Shown here: in pieces, positions 57,295-64,000 of the stretch
Layout of the letters: every line of letters begins with the position of its first letter
How positions within the stretch are numbered: the first letter of the stretch is position 1
NCBI RefSeq assembly: GCF_003402415.2
Contig: NZ_AP036014.1
Location: forward strand, 2,108,001 to 2,172,000
Direction of reading: 5' to 3'
Length of the DNA stretch: 64,000 nucleotides
DNA from: Cupidesulfovibrio sp000226255
Lineage (GTDB): Bacteria > Desulfobacterota > Desulfovibrionia > Desulfovibrionales > Desulfovibrionaceae
The notes under the pieces: generated by a model
Databases searched by the model: none
Told to the model about the DNA's origin: nothing
What the model saw: only the letters and a program-made list of their open reading frames with translations
Translations under genes and position numbers: made by a program

Positions 57295-58044
57295 ATGACG
57301 TTGAGCCTCTATCTCAAGCAGATCGAACAGCTTGTCGCCCTGCAGAAGGTGGACGACCACATCTACGGCATCAAGGCGGAACTGAAGAACGCGCCGCAGG
57401 AAGTGGAAGGGCTGCAACAGCGCTTCGACTCCATCGAGGAACAGCGCAACCGCCTCCTCGACAAGCTTACCCACCTGAAGGACCAGGAAAAGCGCCTCGG
57501 CACCGAGATCGAGGACGATTCCCTGCGCATCAAGAAGAGCAAGTCCAAGCTCATGCTCGTGGGTAACACCAAGGAATACCACGCCATGATGCGCGAAATG
57601 GACAACATGGAAAAGATGAACCGCTCGCGCGAGGAAGAAAAGCTGGCTCTGGCAGAGGAACTGCAGCGCCAGACCGAAGCCATGACCGAGATGGACGAAC
57701 GCTACACCACCCTGAAGGCCGACCTGGAAGCCAAGAAGGCCAGCCTTGACGCGCGGCTGGCCGAAGCGGGCGCGGGCCTCGCCGACCTGGAGGCGCAGCG
57801 CAAGGCCGCGGGCAAGGAAGTGCCCCCGCCCGTGCTGAGCCGTTACGAATTCATCCGCCAGCGGCTGGAAAACCCGGTCATCGTGCCCGTGGACAAGGGC
57901 GTGTGCTCCGGCTGCCACATCTCCATCCCGCCGCAGAGCTACATCGAACTGCAGAAGGGCACCCAGATCCTCAGCTGCCCCAACTGCCAGCGCCTCATCT
58001 ACTGGAGCGAGCATTTCTGCGTGGAAACGCCCGGCGGCGAATAG
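57295..58044 (+). CDS. Coiled-coil protein with C4 zinc ribbon (CT398/DUF-type)
   Basis: A 249-residue cytoplasmic protein: residues ~1-190 form a long antiparallel coiled coil (LKQIEQLVALQKVDDHIYGIKAEL..RDEEKLALAEELQRQTEAM), and the C-terminal zinc ribbon has Cys204/Cys207 (CSGCHISIP) and Cys228/Cys231 (CPNCQRLIYW). Homologues in Chlamydia (CT398) bind RNA polymerase sigma54 and secretion ATPases; whether that applies here is open. Two candidate starts are present: ATG 57295 with AGGAGG very close, or TTG 57301 with better spacing. It sits between the Nif3-like gene and rnpB. Confidence 0.87.
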   Translation: MTLSLYLKQIEQLVALQKVDDHIYGIKAELKNAPQEVEGLQQRFDSIEEQRNRLLDKLTHLKDQEKRLGTEIEDDSLRIKKSKSKLMLVGNTKEYHAMMREMDNMEKMNRSREEEKLALAEELQRQTEAMTEMDERYTTLKADLEAKKASLDARLAEAGAGLADLEAQRKAAGKEVPPPVLSRYEFIRQRLENPVIVPVDKGVCSGCHISIPPQSYIELQKGTQILSCPNCQRLIYWSEHFCVETPGGE

Positions 58045-58064
58045 CCCCGGCCCACGCACGCACT

Positions 58065-58432
<368 letters not shown>

Positions 58433-58450
58433 CGTTGATCGAAAGGTAAC

Positions 58451-58500
58451 GGGGGGAGGGAGGAACCCCCTTTTGAAAAAGGGGGTTCCTCCCTCCCCCC
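58451..58500. repeat. Perfect 24-bp G-rich inverted repeat after rnpB
   Basis: A 24-nt arm (ggggggagggaggaac...) is exactly complementary to 58477-58500 around a 2-nt loop. It begins 18 nt past rnpB. It has no T-tract, so it may block exonucleases or be a REP-like unit rather than a terminator. Confidence 0.85.
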
Positions 58501-58515
58501 GGCCCCCTCCCTCCT

Positions 58516-58548
58516 CCCCCCAAACTTTTCCATTGGGGGGTTCTTTTT
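58516..58548 (+). terminator. Second hairpin in the rnpB-ispDF gap
   Basis: Eight-bp stem ccccccaa / ttgggggg, then TTCTTTTT: a terminator-like structure 84 nt after rnpB. Confidence 0.75.
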
Positions 58549-58636
58549 GGCGCAGATAGAGCGCGAAGGGACGGTGAACACAAAAGCCTCTGCCTCGTCC
58601 CTCTACCCCCAGTTAAAAAGTTTGCGGGATGGGGGG

Positions 58637-58688
58637 TACGGGGGGAAGGGGGCTTTTCAAAGCCCCCTTCCCCCCGTATCTTTTTTTG
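58637..58688 (+). terminator. Third hairpin: 20-bp perfect stem with T-tract
   Basis: Arms 58637-58656 and 58659-58678 are exact complements with a 2-nt loop, followed by TCTTTTTTT. It ends about 30 nt before ispDF. Confidence 0.88.
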
Positions 58689-58717
58689 CCTTAAATATTC
58701 TTCCTAAAGGATTGTAC

Positions 58718-60088
58718 ATGCACGCATGGGCCATTGTTCTCGCGGCGGGCAGCGGCACCCGGCTGGCGGCGGCCGGGCTGACCACGGCCAAGCAGTTCAT
58801 CGAACACCGGGGCGCGCCGCTGTACTGGCGCTCGGCGCGCACGTTCGCGTCGGTGGCTCGGGTACGTGGGCTGGTGTTCGTGTTTCCGCAAGACAGGCTG
58901 GAGGCCGAGCGCGAACGCCTGGCCACGCTGGACGCCGGGCGCGCCCTGGGCGTGCCGTGGCGGGCGGTGGCGGGCGGCGCGCTGCGGCAGGATTCCGTGG
59001 CCGCGGGGCTTTCGGCCCTGCCGCACGAGTGCGACGTGGTGCTGGTGCACGATGCGGCCCGTCCATTCGCCACGGCGGCACTGTCCAACGCGGTGCTCGA
59101 CGCCCTGGCGGCGGGCGCGCCGGGGGTGGTGCCGGGCATCGCCGTGACGGACACCATCAAGCAGACACAGAACGGCGTGGTCACCCACACCCCGGACCGA
59201 TCCGGGCTGGTGGCCGTGCAGACCCCACAGGGGTTCGCGCTGGCCGCGCTGCGCGATGCCCATGACCGTGCCCGCGCCGAGGGCTGGACCGTCACCGACG
59301 ACGCCGCGCTGCTGGAACGCTGCGGCCTGCCCGTGCGCGTGGTGGCCGGAGAGCCCGCCAACGCCAAGATCACCACGCCAGAGGACCTCGCCATGCTGGA
59401 CGATGCCGACACCGCCCGCGCCCCGTGGGATGCCCGCAAGGGGCAGACACGCCTGGTCCCCTGCACCGGCTGGGGCTACGACGTGCATCGCTACGTGCAG
59501 AAGGAAGAGACCGGACGTTCCGGTCAAGTCGGCCGTCCCATGAAACTGGGCGGCGTGCCCATTCCTGGCGGGCCGGAAGTGGTGGCCCATTCCGATGGCG
59601 ACGTGCTGCTGCACGCCCTCACCGATGCCCTGCTGGGGTGCATCGGCGGCGGCGACATCGGCCAGCACTTCCCGGACACGGACGCCGCGCTGGACAACGC
59701 CAACTCCGCAGTGCTGCTGGACGAGGTGCTGCGCCTGACCCGGGCTGCCGGGCTGGAAATCACCAACGTGGACCTCACCGTCATCGCGCAGGTGCCCAAA
59801 CTGGCCCCGTGGCGCGAGCAGATTCGCCGCAACGTCTGCCGTCTGCTTGCGCTGGACGCCATGGCCGTGAACGTGAAGGCCACCACAGAGGAAAAGCTGG
59901 GCTTCACCGGCGAGAAAAAGGGGCTGAAGGCCGTGGCCACGGTGACCGGGCTGCGCCCAGTTCACCCAGTTCACCCCGTTTGCCCCGACCGGCCAGCCCG
60001 ATCAGACCGACCAGACCGGCCAGACCGGCCCGCCAATCCCACGGACGACGCGCCCCCTGCCGGTGTCGACGAGGCGGACAACGCCTGA
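58718..60088 (+). CDS. ispDF: Bifunctional MEP-pathway enzyme IspD-IspF
   Basis: A 456-residue fusion for isoprenoid synthesis: residues 1-235 are MEP cytidylyltransferase (AIVLAAGSGTRL; VHDAARPF; PEDLAMLDDAD), and ~245-405 are MEcPP synthase (GWGYDVHRY; HSDGDVLLHALTDALLG; HFPDTDAALDNANS; ATTEEKLGFTGEKKGLKAVA). Fusion of IspD and IspF is known in several proteobacteria. The C-terminal ~45 residues are an unusual PVHPVHPV and DRP repeat tail. AAAGGA lies seven bases before the ATG. IspE is not in the window. Confidence 0.94.
   Translation: MHAWAIVLAAGSGTRLAAAGLTTAKQFIEHRGAPLYWRSARTFASVARVRGLVFVFPQDRLEAERERLATLDAGRALGVPWRAVAGGALRQDSVAAGLSALPHECDVVLVHDAARPFATAALSNAVLDALAAGAPGVVPGIAVTDTIKQTQNGVVTHTPDRSGLVAVQTPQGFALAALRDAHDRARAEGWTVTDDAALLERCGLPVRVVAGEPANAKITTPEDLAMLDDADTARAPWDARKGQTRLVPCTGWGYDVHRYVQKEETGRSGQVGRPMKLGGVPIPGGPEVVAHSDGDVLLHALTDALLGCIGGGDIGQHFPDTDAALDNANSAVLLDEVLRLTRAAGLEITNVDLTVIAQVPKLAPWREQIRRNVCRLLALDAMAVNVKATTEEKLGFTGEKKGLKAVATVTGLRPVHPVHPVCPDRPARSDRPDRPDRPANPTDDAPPAGVDEADNA
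59946..60048. repeat. In-frame 9-nt repeats coding the IspDF tail
   Basis: Tandem degenerate units (cagttcacc, gaccggcca, gaccagacc) code for HPV and DRP tripeptides, then a disordered acidic end. Confidence 0.65.
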
Positions 60089-60408
60089 GCAACGGCCCCT
60101 CTCGGCCATGCGCAAGGGGATCGCCCGAAACGGCCCCCCGGCCCGGCACAGTCCCCCCCCCGCGCGTCCCGTAGCGGCTCCGAACCGGCCGCGCATGCGC
60201 GGCGCATGTGCCCTGCCCGAGTGTCCGTGCCCGCCGCCGCAGGGCTTGCGCGCCATCGGGCCGCATAGTACAAGCCTTAAGGTTTGCCTTCCATCCCCTT
60301 GAACACACGAACAATACGGGCCTGCGCCAGCGCCCGTGCGCCGCACATGCCTTGCCGGGCAACGCGGAGCGCGCGGGATGACGCGGCGGTCACGGTCCGA
60401 CGACACGT
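60089..60408. other. ispDF to acyl-CoA ligase intergenic region
   Basis: 320 nt without a gene. A 16-bp perfect palindrome GCCGCGCATGCGCGGC lies at 60188-60203, and a CCTTAAGG site near 60280. No convincing promoter. Confidence 0.45.
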
Positions 60409-62160
60409 ATGACCGAACCCAACATCACCGCCGACTTTCCCTGGCTGGCCAGCTACGACGCAGGCGTTCCCGCCAACATCAGCTACGAAACCTATCCGCT
60501 GTTCACCCTGCTGGACAGGGCGGCGGAACGCACCCCCCGCCGCACGGCCATCGCCTTCCGCAACTATCGCCTCAGTTACGCCAAGCTGCGCCAGCAGGCC
60601 GAAATCATGGCCGCCAACCTGCGCGCCCAGGGCGTGCGGCGCGGCGACAAGGTGTCGATCATGCTGCCCAACCTGCCGCAGACGGTCATCGCCTTCTGGG
60701 CGGTGCTGAAGGCGGGCGGCGTGGTGGTGATGACCAACCCGCTGTACATGGAAAAGGAACTGGTCCACCAGATCCACGATTCCGGCGCGCGGTTCATGAT
60801 CGCCCTCGACCTGGTGTGGCCCAAGATCGAGCCGCTGCGCGACAAGCTGGGCATCGACAAGTATTTCCTCACCCGCATCGGCGACGGGCTGTCCTTCCCG
60901 CTGAACCTGCTGTACGCCTTCAAGGCCAAGCGCGAAGGCACCTGGCGCGAACTGCCCTTCGACGGCAGGCACGTGCTGCCGTGGAAAAGCCTGCTCAAGG
61001 GCAAGGCCCGCCACTCCACCACCACGTGCAACCCCACCGAAGACCTGGCCGTGCTGCAGTACACCGGCGGCACCACCGGCATTTCCAAGGGGGTCATGCT
61101 CACGCACCACAACATGTCGGTGAACGTGCAGCAGATCATCGCCATCCTTGGCGACGCCTGCGACATGGACCACTGCTTCCTGGGGCTGATGCCCTATTTC
61201 CATGTCTACGGGCTGACCACCTGCCTCACCCTGCCCACGTCACTGGCGGCCACCATCGTGCCCTTCCCGCGCTACGTCCCGCGCGACGTGCTGGTGGGCA
61301 TCCAGAAGCACAAGCCCACCATCTTCCCCGGCGCGCCCTCCATCTACATTTCGCTGATGCAGCAGAAGGAGGTGGGCGACTACGACCTGACATCCATCCG
61401 CTACTGCATCTCCGGCTCCGCGCCCATGCCGGTGGAACACATCCGCCGGTTCAAGGAACTTACCGGCGCGCAGGTCATCGAGGGCTTCGGCCTGACCGAG
61501 GCCTCGCCGGTCACCCACCTGAACCCCATCAATGGGGTGAGCAAGCCCGGCTCCATCGGCGTGCCCTTTCCGGACACCGAGGCGCGCATCGTGGACATGG
61601 AGGTGGGCCTGGTGCCGCTGCCCGCGGGCAAGGTGGGCGAACTGATCATCCGGGGGCCGCAGGTCATGAAGGGCTACTGGAACCGCCCGGACGAAACCGC
61701 CAACACCCTGCGCAACGGCTGGCTGTACACCGGTGACATCGCCACCATGGACGAGGACGGCTACTTCAGCATCGTGGACCGCAAGAAGGACATGTTCCTG
61801 GTGGGCGGCTACAACGTCTACCCGCGCGAGATCGACGAGGTGCTGCACGAGCACCCCAAGGTCAAGGAGGCGGTGACCGTGGGCGTACCCCACCCCACGC
61901 GCGGCGAGATGATCAAGGCCTTCGTGGTGGTGAAGCCCGGAGAAAAGCTGAGCAAGGCCGAGGTGGTGGCCCACTGCCGCGAAAAGCTGGCCAGCTACAA
62001 GGTGCCCAAGCAGGTGGAATTCCGCGATGACCTGCCCAAGACCGTGGTGGGCAAGGTGCTGCGCCGCATCCTGCGCGCCGAGGAAGAGGAAAAGCTGAAG
62101 GCGGAACTGGCCGCATCTTCAGCCACTGCCGCCGCATCCGACGAGGACGGGGCGCAGTAG
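60409..62160 (+). CDS. Long-chain fatty-acid-CoA ligase (AMP-binding)
   Basis: A 583-residue acyl-adenylate-forming enzyme. The P-loop-like YTGGTTGISKGVMLTH is near residue 223, GFGLTEASPVTHLNPINGV near 365, GDIATMDEDGYFSIVDRKKDM near 443 and a C-terminal PKTVVGKVLRR catalytic Lys motif. Closest in pattern to FadD/long-chain acyl-CoA synthetases. The C-terminal 25 residues are Glu/Ala-rich and disordered. No transporter or beta-oxidation genes adjoin. No clear ribosome site precedes the ATG. dtd follows after 34 nt. Confidence 0.9.
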   Translation: MTEPNITADFPWLASYDAGVPANISYETYPLFTLLDRAAERTPRRTAIAFRNYRLSYAKLRQQAEIMAANLRAQGVRRGDKVSIMLPNLPQTVIAFWAVLKAGGVVVMTNPLYMEKELVHQIHDSGARFMIALDLVWPKIEPLRDKLGIDKYFLTRIGDGLSFPLNLLYAFKAKREGTWRELPFDGRHVLPWKSLLKGKARHSTTTCNPTEDLAVLQYTGGTTGISKGVMLTHHNMSVNVQQIIAILGDACDMDHCFLGLMPYFHVYGLTTCLTLPTSLAATIVPFPRYVPRDVLVGIQKHKPTIFPGAPSIYISLMQQKEVGDYDLTSIRYCISGSAPMPVEHIRRFKELTGAQVIEGFGLTEASPVTHLNPINGVSKPGSIGVPFPDTEARIVDMEVGLVPLPAGKVGELIIRGPQVMKGYWNRPDETANTLRNGWLYTGDIATMDEDGYFSIVDRKKDMFLVGGYNVYPREIDEVLHEHPKVKEAVTVGVPHPTRGEMIKAFVVVKPGEKLSKAEVVAHCREKLASYKVPKQVEFRDDLPKTVVGKVLRRILRAEEEEKLKAELAASSATAAASDEDGAQ

Positions 62161-62194
62161 GCCCCGCCCGGCGCGCACGGCGAAAGGAACGGCC

Positions 62195-62737
62195 ATGCAA
62201 CTGCTGCTGCAACGGGCGCGCCGGGGTTCGGTGACGGTGGACGGCCGGACGGTGGCCGTCATCGGCCCCGGGCTGGTGGTGCTGGCGGGCTTTGGCCCGC
62301 GCGACGCCGCCACCCTGCCCGGCGAACCCCGCTGGGCGGGCATGATCGACAAGCTGCTGGACCTGCGCGTGTTCCCCGACGACGCGGGCAAGATGAACGT
62401 GGGCCTGCGCGACTGGGCCGTGCCGCCGGACATGCGGGCCGGGGACGATGCTGGCCCGGCCTTCGGCGAACTGCTGCTGGTGCCGCAGTTCACCCTGTAC
62501 GCCGACTGCCGCAAGGGGCGCCGCCCGTCGTTTTCCGCCGCCGCGCCGCCCGCCGTGGCCGCGCGGCTGTTCGACCAACTGACCGCCGACATTGACGCAC
62601 GCCTGCCGGGGCGGGTACGCTGTGGCATCTTCGCGGCCGACATGGACGTGGCCCTCGTCAACTGGGGGCCGGTGACCATCCGGCTGTGCGATGACGACCT
62701 TTTCCCGGAGCGGCGACCACCCCATGGCGGCGGATGA
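62195..62737 (+). CDS. dtd: D-aminoacyl-tRNA deacylase
   Basis: Hydrolyses D-amino acids mischarged on tRNA. The 180-residue product has the active-site motif LVPQFTLYADCRKGRRPSFS (canonical SQFTL, here with Pro in place of Ser) and VNWGPVTI (canonical NxGPVT) near the C-terminus. The Ser-to-Pro change at the SQ motif and Asp-to-Trp in NxGPVT deviate from E. coli but are not in the known catalytic Thr. It is longer than E. coli DTD (145) by a PDMRAGDDAGPAF loop and a tail. AAGGA precedes the ATG. The phosphatase gene overlaps its 3' end. Confidence 0.88.
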   Translation: MQLLLQRARRGSVTVDGRTVAVIGPGLVVLAGFGPRDAATLPGEPRWAGMIDKLLDLRVFPDDAGKMNVGLRDWAVPPDMRAGDDAGPAFGELLLVPQFTLYADCRKGRRPSFSAAAPPAVAARLFDQLTADIDARLPGRVRCGIFAADMDVALVNWGPVTIRLCDDDLFPERRPPHGGG

Positions 62738-64000
62738 CATCACCCTTCTCATCGCCGCGCCCTCCCCGCTGACGCGCGAGACGCTGCGCCGCCTGTCGGG
62801 AACGGGGCGCACCGTGCTGCGCGCCGCCACCCTGGCCGAAGCGCTGGCGCTGCACGCCGCGCGCCGCCCCCACGTGGTCATCATCGACGCCGACCTGCAG
62901 AACCCCGCCGGTCCTGGCGGTCCTGGCGGTTCTGGCGGTCCTGGCGGTCCTGACGGACCTGGCAGCGCGCATCCCGCGACCCGTCCGGCAGAGCCCTCGT
63001 TGACATCCCCGCCCCCGCCGCCTCCCTACGATGCAGTTCCGCCGCCCGTCATCCGCCAGCCCGGGCACCGGGCCGACAGGGGCCCCGTGCTGGACCTGGT
63101 GCGCGCCATCCGCGCCGAACGCGGCGACGAGGACGTGTTCCTCATCGTGCTGACGGAACCGGAGGACCACGACCTGCGGAACGAAGCGCTGGCCCTGGGG
63201 GCCAACGACGCCCTGCGCCTGCCGCTGGAACCTCCGGAACTGGATGCCCGCGTGGCCGTGGGCGCGCGGCAGGCCCGCATGGCCCGCCGCCTGCGCTCCT
63301 ATTCCGACCGCCTGAGCCGCGAAATGGCCCGGGTGGCCGAGTTGCAAATGCGCCTTCTGCCGTCCTCGTCGCCCTACCTGCCCGGCCTGCACGTGGAAAG
63401 CCTGTACCGACCCTCCGGCGACGCCAGCGGCGACTATTTCGACTACTTCCTGCTGCCGCAGCGCACCGGGAACGGCACCAGCGGGTCAAACGGGCCGGTG
63501 CTGCGCGTGGTCATCGCCGACGTTTCGGGCCACGGGGCGCGCGCCGCGTTCCTGATGAGCATCGTGCGCACCTTGGTGCGCGCCCAGAACGACGGCGCGG
63601 CGGCCCGCCAGGCCGACGGCATGCCCCCCCAGCCGCTCACCGAGACCGTACACCGCATCAACCGCCACTTGGTGGACATCATCGGGGGCGAGCCGGACTT
63701 CGTCACCCTGTTCGCGGGCGACATCGACTTTTCCACGGGCACGCTGGAATACGTCAACGCCGGGCACTGTCCGGCCCTGCTGCGCGACGGCGCGGGCGGC
63801 GTGGACCGCCTGCCCTCCAACGCCCCGCTGCTGGGTTTTTTCAGCGCCGATTTCACGGCCGAACGCCGACCCTTTCCGCCCGGAAGCCAGCTTTTGCTGT
63901 TCACCGACGGGCTGCACGACTGGACGGTGCATGGCGGGGCGCGCCTTGGCCCCGAAAGGTTCCTGGCACTGACGGAGCCCTGCCTGCGCGCGGGCAGGGA
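62724..64000 (+). CDS. PP2C/SpoIIE-type phosphatase with a divergent receiver domain (3' end missing)
   Basis: Runs off the window end without a stop. Residues ~5-185 resemble a response-regulator receiver (ITLLIAAPSPLTRETL..HVVIIDADL, candidate phospho-Asp; VFLIVLTEPED; then RLPLEPPEL replaces the usual Lys-Pro), interrupted after the Asp by a ~65-residue GPGGPGG and poly-Pro insertion. A coiled linker (LSREMARVAELQMRLLPS) leads to a SpoIIE/PP2C Ser/Thr phosphatase (PSGDASGDYFDYF; VVIADVSGHGARAAFLMS; YVNAGHCPALL; LFTDGLHDW). ATG 62724 overlaps dtd by 14 nt; ATG 62691 is also in frame. It is probably a partner-switch phosphatase acting on an anti-sigma-factor antagonist. Confidence 0.88.
   Translation, partial: MAADDITLLIAAPSPLTRETLRRLSGTGRTVLRAATLAEALALHAARRPHVVIIDADLQNPAGPGGPGGSGGPGGPDGPGSAHPATRPAEPSLTSPPPPPPYDAVPPPVIRQPGHRADRGPVLDLVRAIRAERGDEDVFLIVLTEPEDHDLRNEALALGANDALRLPLEPPELDARVAVGARQARMARRLRSYSDRLSREMARVAELQMRLLPSSSPYLPGLHVESLYRPSGDASGDYFDYFLLPQRTGNGTSGSNGPVLRVVIADVSGHGARAAFLMSIVRTLVRAQNDGAAARQADGMPPQPLTETVHRINRHLVDIIGGEPDFVTLFAGDIDFSTGTLEYVNAGHCPALLRDGAGGVDRLPSNAPLLGFFSADFTAERRPFPPGSQLLLFTDGLHDWTVHGGARLGPERFLALTEPCLRAGR
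62905..62965. repeat. Tandem 9-nt ggtcctggc repeats in the phosphatase gene
   Basis: Five near-identical 9-nt units, then decayed copies, code for Gly-Pro-Gly triplets within the receiver-like domain. Confidence 0.7.

Overview
This is a GC-rich (roughly two thirds G+C) chromosomal segment from a sulfate-reducing deltaproteobacterium of the Desulfovibrio/Nitratidesulfovibrio vulgaris group. The assignment rests on a selenocysteine-containing [NiFeSe] hydrogenase beside a periplasmic [NiFe] hydrogenase whose mature small-subunit sequence is close to what I remember of the Desulfovibrio vulgaris Miyazaki F enzyme, a split-Soret-type cytochrome c, and a 223-residue Desulfovibrio-type adenylate kinase. 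The window is almost entirely vertical, housekeeping-like chromosome. I see no integrase, transposase, phage or CRISPR locus.

Layout. 1-13.1 kb (mainly +): the end of hslU, an unusual 137-nt palindromic intergenic element, argB, a split-Soret cytochrome, then on the minus strand a DUF1737 protein, a periplasmic binding protein and two glycosyltransferase-like genes. A tetrapyrrole cluster follows (precorrin-2 dehydrogenase, CcsA/HemX-like membrane protein, hemA, a small unknown), then tilS and adk. 13.2-31.9 kb (minus): trkH-trkA, rpsT (UUG start), glyS-glyQ, a recO with a large low-complexity insertion, a RodZ-like gene, two SurA/PpiC-type chaperones (one a lipoprotein), mfd, cheW and ugd; one small plus-strand gene lies between cheW and ugd. 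32.2-39.2 kb (+): pdxJ, acpS, a fused nnrE-nnrD, a CBS-pair protein, tsaE, lysC and cimA.

39.6-47.3 kb (+) is the energy-metabolism centrepiece. hysB-hysA encodes the [NiFeSe] hydrogenase, with an in-frame UGA decoded as selenocysteine so that the real large subunit runs to 42164. Its putative maturation protease follows, then hynB-hynA ([NiFe] hydrogenase), a second maturation protease, and hypC. Both structural pairs stand behind relatively AT-rich leaders holding striking palindromes, including a 47-nt near-perfect inverted repeat. In both cases an intrinsic terminator separates the structural genes from the protease, and a promoter-like TTGCGC-N17-TA element precedes or overlaps the protease start region.

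47.4-64 kb (+): an SGNH esterase, ileS, lspA, a PLDc_N peptide, a CpoB/YbgF-like lipoprotein, a NIL-domain ferredoxin, cheZ, an atypical thioredoxin-reductase-like flavoprotein, tRNA-CAU, a Nif3-family protein, a zinc-ribbon coiled-coil protein, the RNase P RNA followed by three stacked GC-rich hairpins, a fused ispDF, an acyl-CoA ligase, dtd, and the start of a SpoIIE-type phosphatase with a divergent receiver domain that runs off the window. A recurrent theme is short in-frame 9-nt repeats (Gly/Pro/Arg/Asp-rich) in the linkers and tails of otherwise conserved housekeeping proteins (RecO, RodZ-like, IspDF, the phosphatase).
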